NCBI GenBank assembly: GCA_028683385.1
Contig: JAQUIJ010000002.1
Location: forward strand, 248,001-312,000
Direction of reading: 5' to 3'
DNA: 64,000 nucleotides
Source of the DNA: Prolixibacteraceae bacterium
GTDB taxonomy: Bacteria; Bacteroidota; Bacteroidia; Bacteroidales; Prolixibacteraceae
Part shown: positions 51,501 to 61,160 of the stretch, piece after piece
Position numbering within the stretch: the first letter of the stretch is position 1
Layout of the letters: the number at the start of each line of letters is the position of its first letter
Program-made: the position numbers and the translations under genes
The notes under the pieces: model-generated
Databases searched by the model: none
Told to the model about the DNA's origin: nothing
The model's input: only the letters and a program-made list of their open reading frames with translations

Positions 51501-54368
51501 TCAACTTTTTGTAACCTGAAGTCCTGAGTTTGAAATACTGAAATCGACAAAGCGGGCTCGGTTGTTAACCGGATTCGTAGTTAATTCATGCCTGATTTGA
51601 TTGGCAGCCTTTTCGTCGCCAGCCATAATAAACATGAATCCACCGCCTCCGGCGCCCAGTAATTTGTGCCCAATCGACCACGGAGCTATCCGATCAATAA
51701 GTTTTTGGATTTCGGGAGTATTTGTTCCTGAATCTAATTTCTGATTCAACTGCCAGCTTTTATTGATGTTTCGGCCTAACCCCTCAAAGTCTTTGGCAGA
51801 AAGGGTTGCACTGGTGTTTTCGGCGTGGTACTTCAGTTCTTCCAATAACGAAAGATGTGCCGACGAATTCAGAAACATTCCTCTAACAATATCGGCCAAA
51901 ATACTTTTGGCTACTCGCGTAATTCCGGTATAATAGAGCAGCATCCTGTTTTTATACAACGGATCGCTAAACAGAGATTCGGGCAACCATTTGATCACCG
52001 GACTTTGCATTTTCCCCGGACTGGTTTCGAGCAGTTTGATGCCTTCGAGAATACCGCCAAACTGATCTTGCCACCCACCACCGGTGGTTAAAAGCTGTTC
52101 GAGGGCCAACGTACGTCGGCCAATTTCTGCTTTGTCCCATCCTAAAGCACAGACTTCAGAAAGAGTTCCCAGCACCGTTGCTGCAAGTATAGAGCTTGTA
52201 CCTAATCCCGAACCTTTGGGAACGGCTGCAAGTATTGATATTTCCAAACCACCACCAGCTTCAATCAGTTGTTCTTGCAAAGAAGAAAATTTCCGGCAGG
52301 AAAAATCAGGAATAAAGCCTGAAAGCGCCAGTGCTGCTTTGGGAATTGCAAAAGGCGAGCCTACACTGTAAAATTCTCTTAATTCATCGTAAGTTGTAAT
52401 TGTTTCCTGGGCGCCCAAATCGATTGACCGAAGTATAAATTCGGGTTTTTCTGAGGCTTTTATGTAACAATGTAATGGTGGCTGACCATTCAATTCAACG
52501 GCCAGGTTGAGAACTCTACCTCCATACAGGAAACAGTAGGGCGGAGTATCCGACCACCCTCCTGCAAGGTCGAGCCGAACCGGACTTCTTCCCCAGGCAA
52601 TCTGGTCTGGTAACAAGTTGATTACTGGTTCAACCAGGTTTTGATGAAAATGGTTTAAAACTGAATCGCGCAGATAATTAAATGCTTTCTTTTCTTCCAG
52701 ATCAAACTCAATGCCTCTTTTTCGCTGAACGGTTGCACGAAACATGTGATCATGCAAAGGCAGCCAGCCGTTGTTTTTAACCTCAAGTTCTGTAGGAAGT
52801 TCAAGATTATTTTTGACATATTCATCAGCCAGCTTATCCAGATCGAGCTGGTAAAATACTGAATTGGAATAATTGCGTGCAATCGCAGGAATGGCATTAA
52901 TGCGATGTCGCGTACTTTGCTTATCAACTTCAGAAATATTGCAGATTTGACCAATTTCGTCAGCGCTTACCCGTCGCGATTGCAGCCAAATATCCGTAAA
53001 TTTCGGATTCAGCGAGGGTTGGTTGTCGATTAACCATTGAAGGAATAATTCGCTGATATTTTCTTTTTTCAGAATTGGGAAAATCGGAAGAAATTGAATG
53101 TCGGTAGTTTCATCCAAATGATCGAATGCCTCCGCCAGTCCTCGTTTCTCTAACCAGACAGAAAGTTTTCTTCCCATGAACAATGTTGATTCACTGCTTG
53201 GTGTCCCCCGGAATGGATCGTTGAATCCATAATTTCGGATCACTACTTCTTGTTCGTTGACCGGAACCAGATCAAGACAGACTCCGTTGTGCAATTCAAT
53301 ATTCCAGTTATTCTCCGGAATGTTGGTCAACGCATGATTTTTATGCAATTGCCAACCAGCCGGAATAAACGCGTTCTCTATCCAAATATTTGCTTGTTCG
53401 GTGTTTAGCTTCGCGTTGACTTCGGAATTTAGAACAAAAATTGAAGGGTGCGGTTTAACCTGACGATGCCAGATTTCGCGCTGATCGGTAATCCGGTTCT
53501 GAATCGAAAGGTTGGACGTGATCAGTTCGGATGTGTTTCCCAAATGATAAAATTCTCCCCCTTCAAGGTTTACCAAAGCGATACTCAATGTATTGATTTC
53601 AGCATCGGATTGAACAGGTGAATTTCCCATTGCAATTCCAAATTCGCTGTACAAATCGTAAAAGTCGGGCGTTTTGTTCTCATAAATTTTTCCATACCAG
53701 CCACAGCGATCCATCAGTAGTTTAATAGCTTTGGGACTGAGCAGCCAAATGCCGATGTCCATCAGGAAATAGTACTCATGTATGAGTTCTTTGATTTTCT
53801 GAATAGATGGTTTTTGCAGCATAAACTGCATTTGACTTGGCGAATCGTGCCGGGCAAAAAATACTCCATGGTTTGTAGCTTTCTCCGGTTCGAGCCACAT
53901 TCCGAAGCAGACGACATCGGCTTCAGGAATTTCAGGAATATTTTTGCCTGAAAATATCAGGGTGTCTCCGCTGGCAATCAAGGTATTTAGCTTGTCAGGC
54001 GCCTGATCGAGTATTTGGTCGAATAATGGAGTCTGAAGGTGAATTAACCGTTGGTTGAGTTGTTGTCCGCGCGACCATCTGAATACAGGCATAGGCAGTA
54101 AACTCTTGCCCAAAGGCGCATACGCAGGCAAGCGTCGGCTTTGGCCGCCAGCATGAATGAGTACCCGCTTTTCTTTTGGTAACCATGCTTCAAAATTGGC
54201 TTCTTTTTCCTGATTAAATGCTTCAGTCAGGAGGAAAGCTGTTCCGCCGCCCGAGCCAACTCTTTTCTCTTTTGGATCGGATGAGATAAACCAATTTTCC
54301 GAAGAAAGACCAGATATTTGATGAAAGTGAGGTATTGTATTTGGCGGAACTGAAATGAGGTGCTTCAT
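51501..54368 (-). CDS. fkp: Bifunctional L-fucokinase / GDP-L-fucose pyrophosphorylase
   Basis: Makes GDP-L-fucose by salvage: L-fucose is phosphorylated and then coupled to GTP. The 955-residue length matches Bacteroides Fkp (about 950). The N-terminal guanylyltransferase part (about 1-450) includes SGGGTAFLLTEAF-like and VLIHAGGQSRRLPAYAPLGK (about 70-89). A central helical/left-handed repeat part follows. The C-terminal GHMP kinase (about 590-955) has LDLAGGWSDTPPYC, the ATP loop PKGSGLGTSSILAA and GAGGGGFMFI. In Bacteroides the product decorates surface glycans and glycoproteins. It is the last gene of the ugd-gmd-fcl-fkp operon. Confidence 0.95.
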   Translation of the reverse strand: MKHLISVPPNTIPHFHQISGLSSENWFISSDPKEKRVGSGGGTAFLLTEAFNQEKEANFEAWLPKEKRVLIHAGGQSRRLPAYAPLGKSLLPMPVFRWSRGQQLNQRLIHLQTPLFDQILDQAPDKLNTLIASGDTLIFSGKNIPEIPEADVVCFGMWLEPEKATNHGVFFARHDSPSQMQFMLQKPSIQKIKELIHEYYFLMDIGIWLLSPKAIKLLMDRCGWYGKIYENKTPDFYDLYSEFGIAMGNSPVQSDAEINTLSIALVNLEGGEFYHLGNTSELITSNLSIQNRITDQREIWHRQVKPHPSIFVLNSEVNAKLNTEQANIWIENAFIPAGWQLHKNHALTNIPENNWNIELHNGVCLDLVPVNEQEVVIRNYGFNDPFRGTPSSESTLFMGRKLSVWLEKRGLAEAFDHLDETTDIQFLPIFPILKKENISELFLQWLIDNQPSLNPKFTDIWLQSRRVSADEIGQICNISEVDKQSTRHRINAIPAIARNYSNSVFYQLDLDKLADEYVKNNLELPTELEVKNNGWLPLHDHMFRATVQRKRGIEFDLEEKKAFNYLRDSVLNHFHQNLVEPVINLLPDQIAWGRSPVRLDLAGGWSDTPPYCFLYGGRVLNLAVELNGQPPLHCYIKASEKPEFILRSIDLGAQETITTYDELREFYSVGSPFAIPKAALALSGFIPDFSCRKFSSLQEQLIEAGGGLEISILAAVPKGSGLGTSSILAATVLGTLSEVCALGWDKAEIGRRTLALEQLLTTGGGWQDQFGGILEGIKLLETSPGKMQSPVIKWLPESLFSDPLYKNRMLLYYTGITRVAKSILADIVRGMFLNSSAHLSLLEELKYHAENTSATLSAKDFEGLGRNINKSWQLNQKLDSGTNTPEIQKLIDRIAPWSIGHKLLGAGGGGFMFIMAGDEKAANQIRHELTTNPVNNRARFVDFSISNSGLQVTKS

Positions 54369-54380
54369 GTGATATGCAAA

Positions 54381-55478
54381 TTAGCAACCTAAATACCAAT
54401 TGTACAACTTTTCAATTCCTTCTTCAATCTCTATTTGATGATGCCATCCTAAAGTATGAAGTTTATCTGGATTTGTAAGCTTTCGCATCGTGCCATCGGG
54501 TTTGGATGTATTAAATGCCAAATCACCTTTGAATCCTAATTTTTCTCTGATTAGAAATGCGAGATCGCGTATTGAGATTTCTTTTCCGGTTCCAATATTT
54601 ATGTGGGTATTGCGGATTTCATTGGGAGATGTCGAATTTGCATGAATGGCATCTTTAAAATCAATATTCTCCATCAAAAATACACAGGCATCGGCCATTT
54701 CTTCGCTCCACAAGAATTCGCGCATGGGCGAACCTGTTCCCCAAATTTCTACGGAAACGGATTTTGACGGATTTTGACGGATTCCGTATTTAGAAAGAAT
54801 GGTTAAAATCTCAATTGGGTTATTAATTCCTGAAATTTCTTCTATCGGGCGTTTGTTTAAATCTTCACTAATGGCGTCCCAGTTGTTTTCTTCCAGACAT
54901 TTTCCCAAATGCATTTTCCGGAGCATCGCTGGCAATACATGCGATTTTTCGAGATCGAAATTGTCATTAGGGCCGTAAAGATTGGTCGGCATCACCGAAA
55001 TGAAGTTGGTGCCGTATTGTAGGTTGTAACTTTCACATAGTTTGATCCCGGCAATTTTTGCAATGGCATATGGCTCATTCGTGTATTCAAGAGGGCCAGT
55101 TAAAAGACAATCTTCGGGCATGGGTTGTGGCGCTTCTGCCGGATAAATACAAGTTGAACCCAAAAATAATAATTTCTTTACCTGATTCAGATATGCCGCA
55201 TGGATCACGTTATTCTGGATCATGAGGTTTTCGTAGATAAACTGTCCTCGGTAGGTATTATTTGCCACAATACCACCCACTTTTGCTGCAGCCAGAATCA
55301 CATATTCAGGTTTTTCAGTCGCAAAAAATGAATTTACAGCATTTGTATCCATTAGATCCAACTCACTAAATTTTCTTCCGACAAGGTTGGTGTATCCTTT
55401 AGATTGAAGATTCTTCCAGAGCGCCGAACCGACCAGTCCAAGATGACCAGCCACATATATTTTAGAGTCTTTTTTCAT
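54381..55478 (-). CDS. fcl: GDP-L-fucose synthase
   Basis: Epimerises and reduces GDP-4-keto-6-deoxymannose to GDP-L-fucose with NADPH. The 365-residue SDR enzyme has the GHLGLVGSAL nucleotide motif (about 12-21), the catalytic YAIAK (Tyr/Lys, about 137-141) with an upstream serine in FLGSTCIYP, and an MPTNLYGPNDNF block. It carries the Bacteroidota-type insert of about 45 residues (about 193-240). A short tandem repeat ATTTTGACGG lies within the insert codons at 54761-54780. Gap to gmd is 13 nt. Confidence 0.96.
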   Translation of the reverse strand: MKKDSKIYVAGHLGLVGSALWKNLQSKGYTNLVGRKFSELDLMDTNAVNSFFATEKPEYVILAAAKVGGIVANNTYRGQFIYENLMIQNNVIHAAYLNQVKKLLFLGSTCIYPAEAPQPMPEDCLLTGPLEYTNEPYAIAKIAGIKLCESYNLQYGTNFISVMPTNLYGPNDNFDLEKSHVLPAMLRKMHLGKCLEENNWDAISEDLNKRPIEEISGINNPIEILTILSKYGIRQNPSKSVSVEIWGTGSPMREFLWSEEMADACVFLMENIDFKDAIHANSTSPNEIRNTHINIGTGKEISIRDLAFLIREKLGFKGDLAFNTSKPDGTMRKLTNPDKLHTLGWHHQIEIEEGIEKLYNWYLGC

Positions 55479-55491
55479 AATGGATAATGAT

Positions 55492-56649
55492 TTATTCGAA
55501 GTAGTTCAGGGTGCGATAGCCACCTTCTCTCAGCCAGGCGTCTTTTTTCATGAGTTTAATGTCCGATTGCATCATATCCTGAATAAGTCCGTTGAGGTCG
55601 TATCTTGGTTCCCATCCAAGTTTCGATTTTGATTTGGATGGATCTCCAATCAAAAGATCTACTTCAGTAGGACGGAAATATTTAGGGTCGACAGCAACGA
55701 TGACATGAGGCGATATTCTTGATTTTATTCCACCTAAATAACGTTCACCAACTTTTTCAATAAATAGCTTTTCGTCAATGGACGTAATAGAACCTTTTTC
55801 GTCAGCGCCTTCACCGGAAAAACTCATTTCAAGTCCGATTTCGGCACATGATAACTTGATAAAGTCGCGAATAGTAGTGGTTATGCCGGTAGCTATTACA
55901 TAATCATCTGGTTGATCTTGCTGAAGAATCAGGTACATCGCACGGATATAGTCTTTTGCATGTCCCCAATCTCGTTTAGAGGAGAGATTTCCAAGAAAGA
56001 GCTGTTCCTGCATTCCAAGAGCAATTCGGCTAATGGCACGTGTGATTTTGCGAGTCACAAATGTCTCACCTCGGATGGGCGATTCGTGATTAAACAAAAT
56101 TCCGTTACTGGCATGCATCTTATAAGCTTCACGATAATTCACTGTTATCCAATAGGCGTACATTTTGGCAACAGCATAAGGGGAGCGTGGATAAAATGGA
56201 GTTCTCTCTGTTTGCGGAACTTCTTGTACCATCCCGTATAATTCGGAAGTAGATGCCTGGTAAATTCGGGTTTTCTCAATCAGTCCGAGCAGTCGAACGG
56301 CTTCCAGAATGCGCAAAGTTCCAAGTCCGTCGGCATTGCCGGTGTACTCTGGAGTTTCGAAACTAACTGCCACATGGCTCATGGCTGCGAGGTTGTAAAT
56401 TTCATCTGGTTGCGTTTCCTGAATGATTCGGGTAAGGTTCATGCTGTCAGTTAAATCGCCATAATGGAGTTTGAAATGACGGTTTTCAACATGCGGATCT
56501 TCGTAGATGTGATCAATTCGCTCAGTATTAAACATAGAAGAGCGTCGTTTAATACCGTGAACCATATATCCTTTTTTGAGTAGGTATTCACTCAGGTAGG
56601 CACCATCCTGTCCGGTGACTCCGGTAATTAATGCAGTTTTTTGTGTCAT
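55492..56649 (-). CDS. gmd: GDP-mannose 4,6-dehydratase
   Basis: Converts GDP-D-mannose to GDP-4-keto-6-deoxy-D-mannose, the first committed step of de novo GDP-fucose synthesis. The 385-residue SDR has [20 protein letters not shown] (10-29) at the start, [14 protein letters not shown] (about 35-48), the active-site TSELYG and YAVAK (about 128-165), and [17 protein letters not shown] (about 186-202). It is followed 13 nt later by fcl. Confidence 0.97.
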   Translation of the reverse strand: MTQKTALITGVTGQDGAYLSEYLLKKGYMVHGIKRRSSMFNTERIDHIYEDPHVENRHFKLHYGDLTDSMNLTRIIQETQPDEIYNLAAMSHVAVSFETPEYTGNADGLGTLRILEAVRLLGLIEKTRIYQASTSELYGMVQEVPQTERTPFYPRSPYAVAKMYAYWITVNYREAYKMHASNGILFNHESPIRGETFVTRKITRAISRIALGMQEQLFLGNLSSKRDWGHAKDYIRAMYLILQQDQPDDYVIATGITTTIRDFIKLSCAEIGLEMSFSGEGADEKGSITSIDEKLFIEKVGERYLGGIKSRISPHVIVAVDPKYFRPTEVDLLIGDPSKSKSKLGWEPRYDLNGLIQDMMQSDIKLMKKDAWLREGGYRTLNYFE

Positions 56650-56727
56650 TTATATAGCGTTTTTTAGATTTTATGTATCTACCAATAACTCGTTAATTTA
56701 TATATTGTTTTAAGAATTTCAAATTCA

Positions 56728-58149
56728 TTAATTTCCAATGCCACTGTATTCAAAACCAATTTCTCTTAATGCTTTTCTTTCCAGAATATTCCGTCCATCG
56801 AACAGAAATGCTGGCTTGTACATGTTTTCATAAATTTTCTGCCAATCGTATGCTTTAAATTCATCCCATTCGGTGAGGATGGCAATCGCATGAGCATCTT
56901 CCATCGCAGTGTATGGATCATTATGGACATGCACCGAAACTCCTTCCATTTCCCCAACAGGTGGTGAATCAAAATCACCTCCATAAGTGGAATGATTCGT
57001 GGCAGCCAGGTAGTTCAAATCGCGTAAAACTTGTTCTTTAGTAACTTTCGGGTCGTAAACGTGAATTTCAGCACGATCTTGCAGAAGTTCGTAGGCCACA
57101 TAAATCGCTGGCGATTCGCGCGTGTCATTGGTGTTTTTCTTAAATGCCCAACCTAAAAAGGCTATTTTTTTACCGGATACAGTATTGAACAGACTGTCAA
57201 TTATTTGTTTGGAAAAGCGGTGTTTCTGGTAATCATTCATGCGAATTACCTGTTCCCAATAGTCAGCTACTTCAGGTAAATTGAAGTGACGACAAAGATA
57301 AACCAGATTGAGTATGTCTTTTTGAAAGCAACTTCCGCCAAACCCGACCGAAGACTGCAAAAATTTGGATCCAATTCGACTGTCAGCTCCAATGGCTCTG
57401 GAGATTTCTTTGATGTCGGCACCGGTGCGTTCACAAAGTGCCGAGATTGAATTGATGCTGGAGATTCGCTGAGCTAAAAAAGCATTTGATGTTAATTTTG
57501 ATAACTCGCTGCTCCAAACGTTGGTTTGTAGAATTCGTTCCCGAGGAACCCATTGGGCGTAAACATTGGTTAGTATTTCAATGGCCTTTAATCCTGCCTC
57601 ACTTTGCTCTCCACCAATCAAAACACGGTCAGGGTGGTGTAAGTCTTGAATGGCCGTTCCTTCAGCCAGGAATTCAGGATTAGAAAGAACCTGAAATTGA
57701 TGCCCTCGGATATTATTGCTTAATATTGTTTTTATAGATTGTGCTGTCCGAACCGGCAAGGTCGATTTCTCAACTACGATTTTATCTCCATTGGCGAATT
57801 CTGCGATTTGCCTAGCGCATAGTTCAACATATTTTAAATCGGCAGCCATCCCTTTTCCTACTCCATATGTCTTGGTTGGAGTATTAACCGATATAAAAAT
57901 AATGTCCCCATTGCGAATCGCTCCTTGCACATCAGTTGAGAAAAAAAGATTTCGATTTCGGGCAGATTTAACTATTTCAGCCAGTCCGGGTTCATAGATT
58001 GGCAGATTGTCTATGTCTTCATCGTTCCATGCTGCAATTCGTTGTGAATTGATGTCAACTATGGTCACTTCAATTTCCGGACATTTTTCAGCAATAACAG
58101 CCATCGTTGGTCCGCCAACATATCCTGCGCCTATACAAGTAATTTTCAT
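56728..58149 (-). CDS. ugd: UDP-glucose 6-dehydrogenase, animal-type
   Basis: Oxidises UDP-glucose to UDP-glucuronate with 2 NAD+. The 473-residue protein has the NAD motif [12 protein letters not shown] (7-18), [25 protein letters not shown] and the catalytic cysteine C274 in [10 protein letters not shown]. The sequence follows the animal UGDH closely in many blocks (NPTKTYG-like [49 protein letters not shown]), more than the short E. coli type. It is the first gene of the operon, 78 nt before gmd, and would supply glucuronate for surface polysaccharide. Confidence 0.95.
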   Translation of the reverse strand: MKITCIGAGYVGGPTMAVIAEKCPEIEVTIVDINSQRIAAWNDEDIDNLPIYEPGLAEIVKSARNRNLFFSTDVQGAIRNGDIIFISVNTPTKTYGVGKGMAADLKYVELCARQIAEFANGDKIVVEKSTLPVRTAQSIKTILSNNIRGHQFQVLSNPEFLAEGTAIQDLHHPDRVLIGGEQSEAGLKAIEILTNVYAQWVPRERILQTNVWSSELSKLTSNAFLAQRISSINSISALCERTGADIKEISRAIGADSRIGSKFLQSSVGFGGSCFQKDILNLVYLCRHFNLPEVADYWEQVIRMNDYQKHRFSKQIIDSLFNTVSGKKIAFLGWAFKKNTNDTRESPAIYVAYELLQDRAEIHVYDPKVTKEQVLRDLNYLAATNHSTYGGDFDSPPVGEMEGVSVHVHNDPYTAMEDAHAIAILTEWDEFKAYDWQKIYENMYKPAFLFDGRNILERKALREIGFEYSGIGN

Positions 58150-58700
58150 AGGAAAATAATTATTTAAAAATTGAAAGATACTTCTAATTCGTGTTTTATT
58201 ATAAACTCCAACACTCTATTTTTTTTGATTCGATTCGGGTAAAGTCCTTTCATGTCAACCAACAGAAAGGTTTCATTGGAATACTTTAAAAAGTTTGATT
58301 CTGTCTTTATTTAAATTTTTAGCAAGTTAGACCGCTGTATCTGAGATCTGCTATTTGTAATTCGATTTTATCGGGAATTAATGAAGTTTAGTATAACTTT
58401 TATAGGTTAGAAAGTTGATTTTAATAAAGTTAACTATTGTCCGCTTCACAGCTTCGCCCTCTCTGTCACAAAGCCAGATATAGACTAATTCATATTGGAG
58501 TTCAAATGTAACTCAAAAGCGGATATAAGTCAATAGATTTTATTGTTAATGCTGGTTTTGCCACAAAATTGCAAAATGCATATTCATTCATCTGGCAACT
58601 TTGTGTATCAATCGATATTAAATTGAATGAAGGTTCAACTCCATGATTTAGGCAAATTGTAAAATTAAAATGCCAATGGAAATAATTTTGAGGGAGTATG
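58150..58700. other. Intergenic region without a gene
   Basis: About 550 bp of AT-rich DNA upstream of ugd. It contains a short hairpin CCTTTC/GAAAGG (58246-58270). A minus-strand frame of 87 codons at 58502-58765 overlaps the tRNA and its terminator, so it is not coding. No clear promoter box, RNA or repeat is identified. A promoter for ugd is expected here. Confidence 0.6.
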
Positions 58701-58701
58701 A

Positions 58702-58737
58702 AATAAAAAAAGCAGTTAAGAAATTTTCTTAACTGCT
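58702..58737 (-). terminator. Intrinsic terminator of the tRNA-Met gene
   Basis: A 13-bp perfect stem (AGCAGTTAAGAAA / TTTCTTAACTGCT) with its centre at 58724 is followed on the minus strand by TTTTTT and TATTTC. It begins 11 nt after the tRNA 3' end. Confidence 0.9.
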
Positions 58738-58748
58738 TCATTTTTAAG

Positions 58749-58822
58749 TAGCGAGAGGCGGGCATGATCCGCCGACCTCGCGATTATGAATCGCGCGCTC
58801 TAACCAGCTGAGCTACCTCGCC
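58749..58822 (-). tRNA. tRNA-Met (anticodon CAT) with unusual T-loop
   Basis: A 74-nt cloverleaf reads on the minus strand. The acceptor GGCGAGG pairs with TCTCGCT (two G-U pairs), the D arm is GCTC..GAGC with AGCTGGTTA, and the anticodon arm is CGCGA-TTCATAA-TCGCG, giving anticodon CAT. The variable loop is AGGTC and the T stem is GGCGG/CCGCC. The T-loop is ATCATGC where TTCGAAT-like is usual, so T54 and A58 are exchanged. CCA is not encoded. Elongator Met is the likeliest identity; tRNA-Ile2 (lysidine type) cannot be excluded. Confidence 0.9.
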
Positions 58823-58874
58823 ATCGTTTATTCTGAACTTAAAAAAAGAAACTTCCATTCCTTTTTTGCGGTGG

Positions 58875-58882
58875 CAAATATA
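58875..58882 (-). promoter_or_regulatory. -7 box of the tRNA-Met gene
   Basis: On the minus strand TATATTTG fits TAnnTTTG exactly, about 52 nt before the tRNA 5' end. Confidence 0.5.
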
Positions 58883-59003
58883 GCACTTTATTTATTTGTT
58901 GATCGACAGAGCTGAAAAAAATCAAAAAAAAATCTGTGTTCCGATTTTTCGATGGCTTGTTTTTTCTGTTTAAATACATATATTGCAGAAAATCAAAGAA
59001 CCT

Positions 59004-59387
59004 ATGGCTGAAAAAACACAAATACAATTGGAATATACTGTCAACTGCTCCCCCAAAGTACTCTTTAACAGACTGAGTACCGCATCAGGCTTAACTGAAT
59101 GGTTTGCTGATGATGTTCGTGTAAAAGGAAACATGTTTACATTCATTTGGGGAGATACAAGTCAAACTGCGGAAAAAAAACTTCATCGCGAAAATAAGAT
59201 GGTTCGGTTCGAATGGGTTGGTGATGACGCAGATGAATTGTATTTCGAGTTCGTAATTAATCAAGATGATCTGACCAATGATGTTTCGCTTACGATTACT
59301 GATTTTGCCGAGGAAGACGAAATCAATGAAACCAGTAATCTTTGGGATACTCAAGTTTCGAAATTGAAACATTTACTTGGCTCCTGA
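59004..59387 (+). CDS. START-like/SRPBCC domain protein
   Basis: A 127-residue protein with an AHSA1/START-like hydrophobic-pocket fold: an N-terminal strand and helix YTVNCSPKVLFNRLSTASGLTEWFADDV (in two blocks, about 9-36), then alternating strands (FTFIWGDTSQTAEKK; VRFEWVG), and a long C-terminal helix (ETSNLWDTQVSKLKHLLG). I recall similar short proteins in Bacteroidota annotated as START-like domain protein. Ligand and role are unknown. ATG at 59004 is chosen; an in-frame TTG lies 21 nt earlier. Confidence 0.82.
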   Translation: MAEKTQIQLEYTVNCSPKVLFNRLSTASGLTEWFADDVRVKGNMFTFIWGDTSQTAEKKLHRENKMVRFEWVGDDADELYFEFVINQDDLTNDVSLTITDFAEEDEINETSNLWDTQVSKLKHLLGS

Positions 59388-59642
59388 TTGGAATAATCGT
59401 GATGAACTACCTCGCTTAAAATCGTCAGTCAAATTTTCAAGTTAACTTTTCCCCACCTACAAATCCATTCTGTCTCATTTACTATTCTGTCTTAGATATT
59501 GTTTTTTTTAATTCAATTATTATTCTCCAAATTCATTTCAGAATATCAGTTTTATGAGAATTGTAAAGCTTCGTTTCTCGTTTTGCGCTCAAAATAATTT
59601 TGAAGGTGTTTGTGATTCACTTTTTAATTCTTCAAAATACTT
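59388..59642. other. Intergenic region, no gene seen
   Basis: About 255 bp of AT-rich DNA between the START-like gene and the LptF/G permease. No stem-loop with a T-run, RNA or repeat was recognised. The promoter of the next gene lies at its right end. Confidence 0.5.
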
Positions 59643-59650
59643 TAGTTTTG
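59643..59650 (+). promoter_or_regulatory. -7 box upstream of the LptF/G gene
   Basis: TAGTTTTG matches TAnnTTTG and lies 27 nt before the ATG at 59678. Confidence 0.45.
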
Positions 59651-59677
59651 TAAACGTTTTATTATGCAAGCATAAGC

Positions 59678-61153
59678 ATGAAGCTATTACATAAGTTTAT
59701 CATTAAAAGTTTTCTGGGTCCTTTTTTTATGACCTTTTTCATCTGTATTTTCATTCTACTGATGCAATTTCTGTGGAAATACATTGATGATTTGGTTGGA
59801 AAGGGACTTGATTGGACAATTGTGACAGAATTGTTGATGTACGCGTCGTTTAGTCTTGTTCCTCTTGCGTTTCCATTAGCCATGCTATTGGCCTCGATCA
59901 TGACTTTTGGCAATTTGGGTGAGAATTACGAGCTGGTTGCCATGAAAGCTTCAGGGATTTCGTTATTTCGAATTATGCGGCCACTTTTTGTTGTTGCTCT
60001 TATTCTTACTTCGATCGCATTTTATTTTTCCAATAATATTCTTCCCAAGGCCAACCTTAAATTTTACACCTTAATGTTTAGTGTTAAACAGCAAAAGCCT
60101 GAAATGGTGATTAAAGAGGGTGTTTTCAGTAATGATATGGAAAATTACAGCATTAAAGTTGAGCGTAAGGGAAAAAATAATAACATGCTTTACGATGTGA
60201 TGATTTACGACCACTCTGATAATCAGGGAAATGTAAGTGTGTCGATTTCTGATTCCGGAAAAATGGAAATAACACAGGATAAGAAGTTCATGTCAATCAC
60301 GCTATATAACGGACAAAATTATACTGAAGGAACTGAAAGCCGGCAAAGTACAGCAAAACGGTATCCTTTTCGGCGCGAATCGTTTCAGAAGGAAGTGATT
60401 AACATTAGCATGAAAGATTTTGAATTTAACCGGATTGATGAAAAACGCTATGCCGGAGCTTCAAAAATGATGAATGTTTCGCAGCTCACCAGTCAGGGCG
60501 ATTCTGTTTTTAAAGAATATAAGATTCAGCTGTGGAGGTATTTGACTGCATTTAGCTACATCAGCGATGTTAATCGGCAAGTTTCGTGGTTGGCTAATCC
60601 AAGGGATTCACTTCGGATTAATCCTAATATAAAACCGGATAGTATCGTAGATTTTGATAAAACTATTGCAGCATTGAGTACCTTTGAGAAGGCAGCTCTT
60701 TACCAGCGTGTTATAAGCAATGTTCGAAGTAACTCATTAGCACTTACTCAGCAATTCGACGAAATGTATATGAGAAAGAAATCGCTGAATAGTTACGCCA
60801 TGGAGTGGCATCGTAAGTTTACTCTTTCATTTGCCTGCCTTATCTTCTTTTTTATAGGTGCACCTCTTGGGGCCATTATTCGGAAAGGTGGGCTGGGTAT
60901 GCCTGTGGTTGTTTCCATATTAATGTTTATCGCTTACTATATTTTGATGATTACCGGAGAGAAATTTGCCCGGGAAGATGCATGGTCAATGGTTGGAGGA
61001 ATGTGGCTTGCCTCGTTTGTTTTTCTTCCATTGGGTATTTGGCTGACTTACAAGGCAGCAACCGATTCCGGAGTTATGAATATAGAAAGCTACCAGGCTC
61101 TTTTTAAACGTCTGATCAAATTTCGATTTTTTAATCGTCATAAACCTGAATAA
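59678..61153 (+). CDS. LptF/LptG family permease
   Basis: A 491-residue inner-membrane component of the lipopolysaccharide export ABC transporter (YjgP/YjgQ family). Three N-terminal helices (about 10-35, 55-80, 100-120) and three C-terminal helices (about 385-470) flank a periplasmic beta-jellyroll. KLLHKFIIKSFLGPFFMTFF at the start and IGAPLGAIIRKGGLGMPVVV near 397-416 are diagnostic. The single copy in the window does not show whether it acts as F or G. It is followed by two glycosyltransferase genes after 7 nt. Confidence 0.92.
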   Translation: MKLLHKFIIKSFLGPFFMTFFICIFILLMQFLWKYIDDLVGKGLDWTIVTELLMYASFSLVPLAFPLAMLLASIMTFGNLGENYELVAMKASGISLFRIMRPLFVVALILTSIAFYFSNNILPKANLKFYTLMFSVKQQKPEMVIKEGVFSNDMENYSIKVERKGKNNNMLYDVMIYDHSDNQGNVSVSISDSGKMEITQDKKFMSITLYNGQNYTEGTESRQSTAKRYPFRRESFQKEVINISMKDFEFNRIDEKRYAGASKMMNVSQLTSQGDSVFKEYKIQLWRYLTAFSYISDVNRQVSWLANPRDSLRINPNIKPDSIVDFDKTIAALSTFEKAALYQRVISNVRSNSLALTQQFDEMYMRKKSLNSYAMEWHRKFTLSFACLIFFFIGAPLGAIIRKGGLGMPVVVSILMFIAYYILMITGEKFAREDAWSMVGGMWLASFVFLPLGIWLTYKAATDSGVMNIESYQALFKRLIKFRFFNRHKPE

Positions 61154-61160
61154 TAGATCG

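Noticed and set aside
58502-58765. An 87-codon minus-strand frame upstream of ugd
   Set aside because: It overlaps the tRNA-Met 3' end and its terminator, so it cannot be a normal gene.
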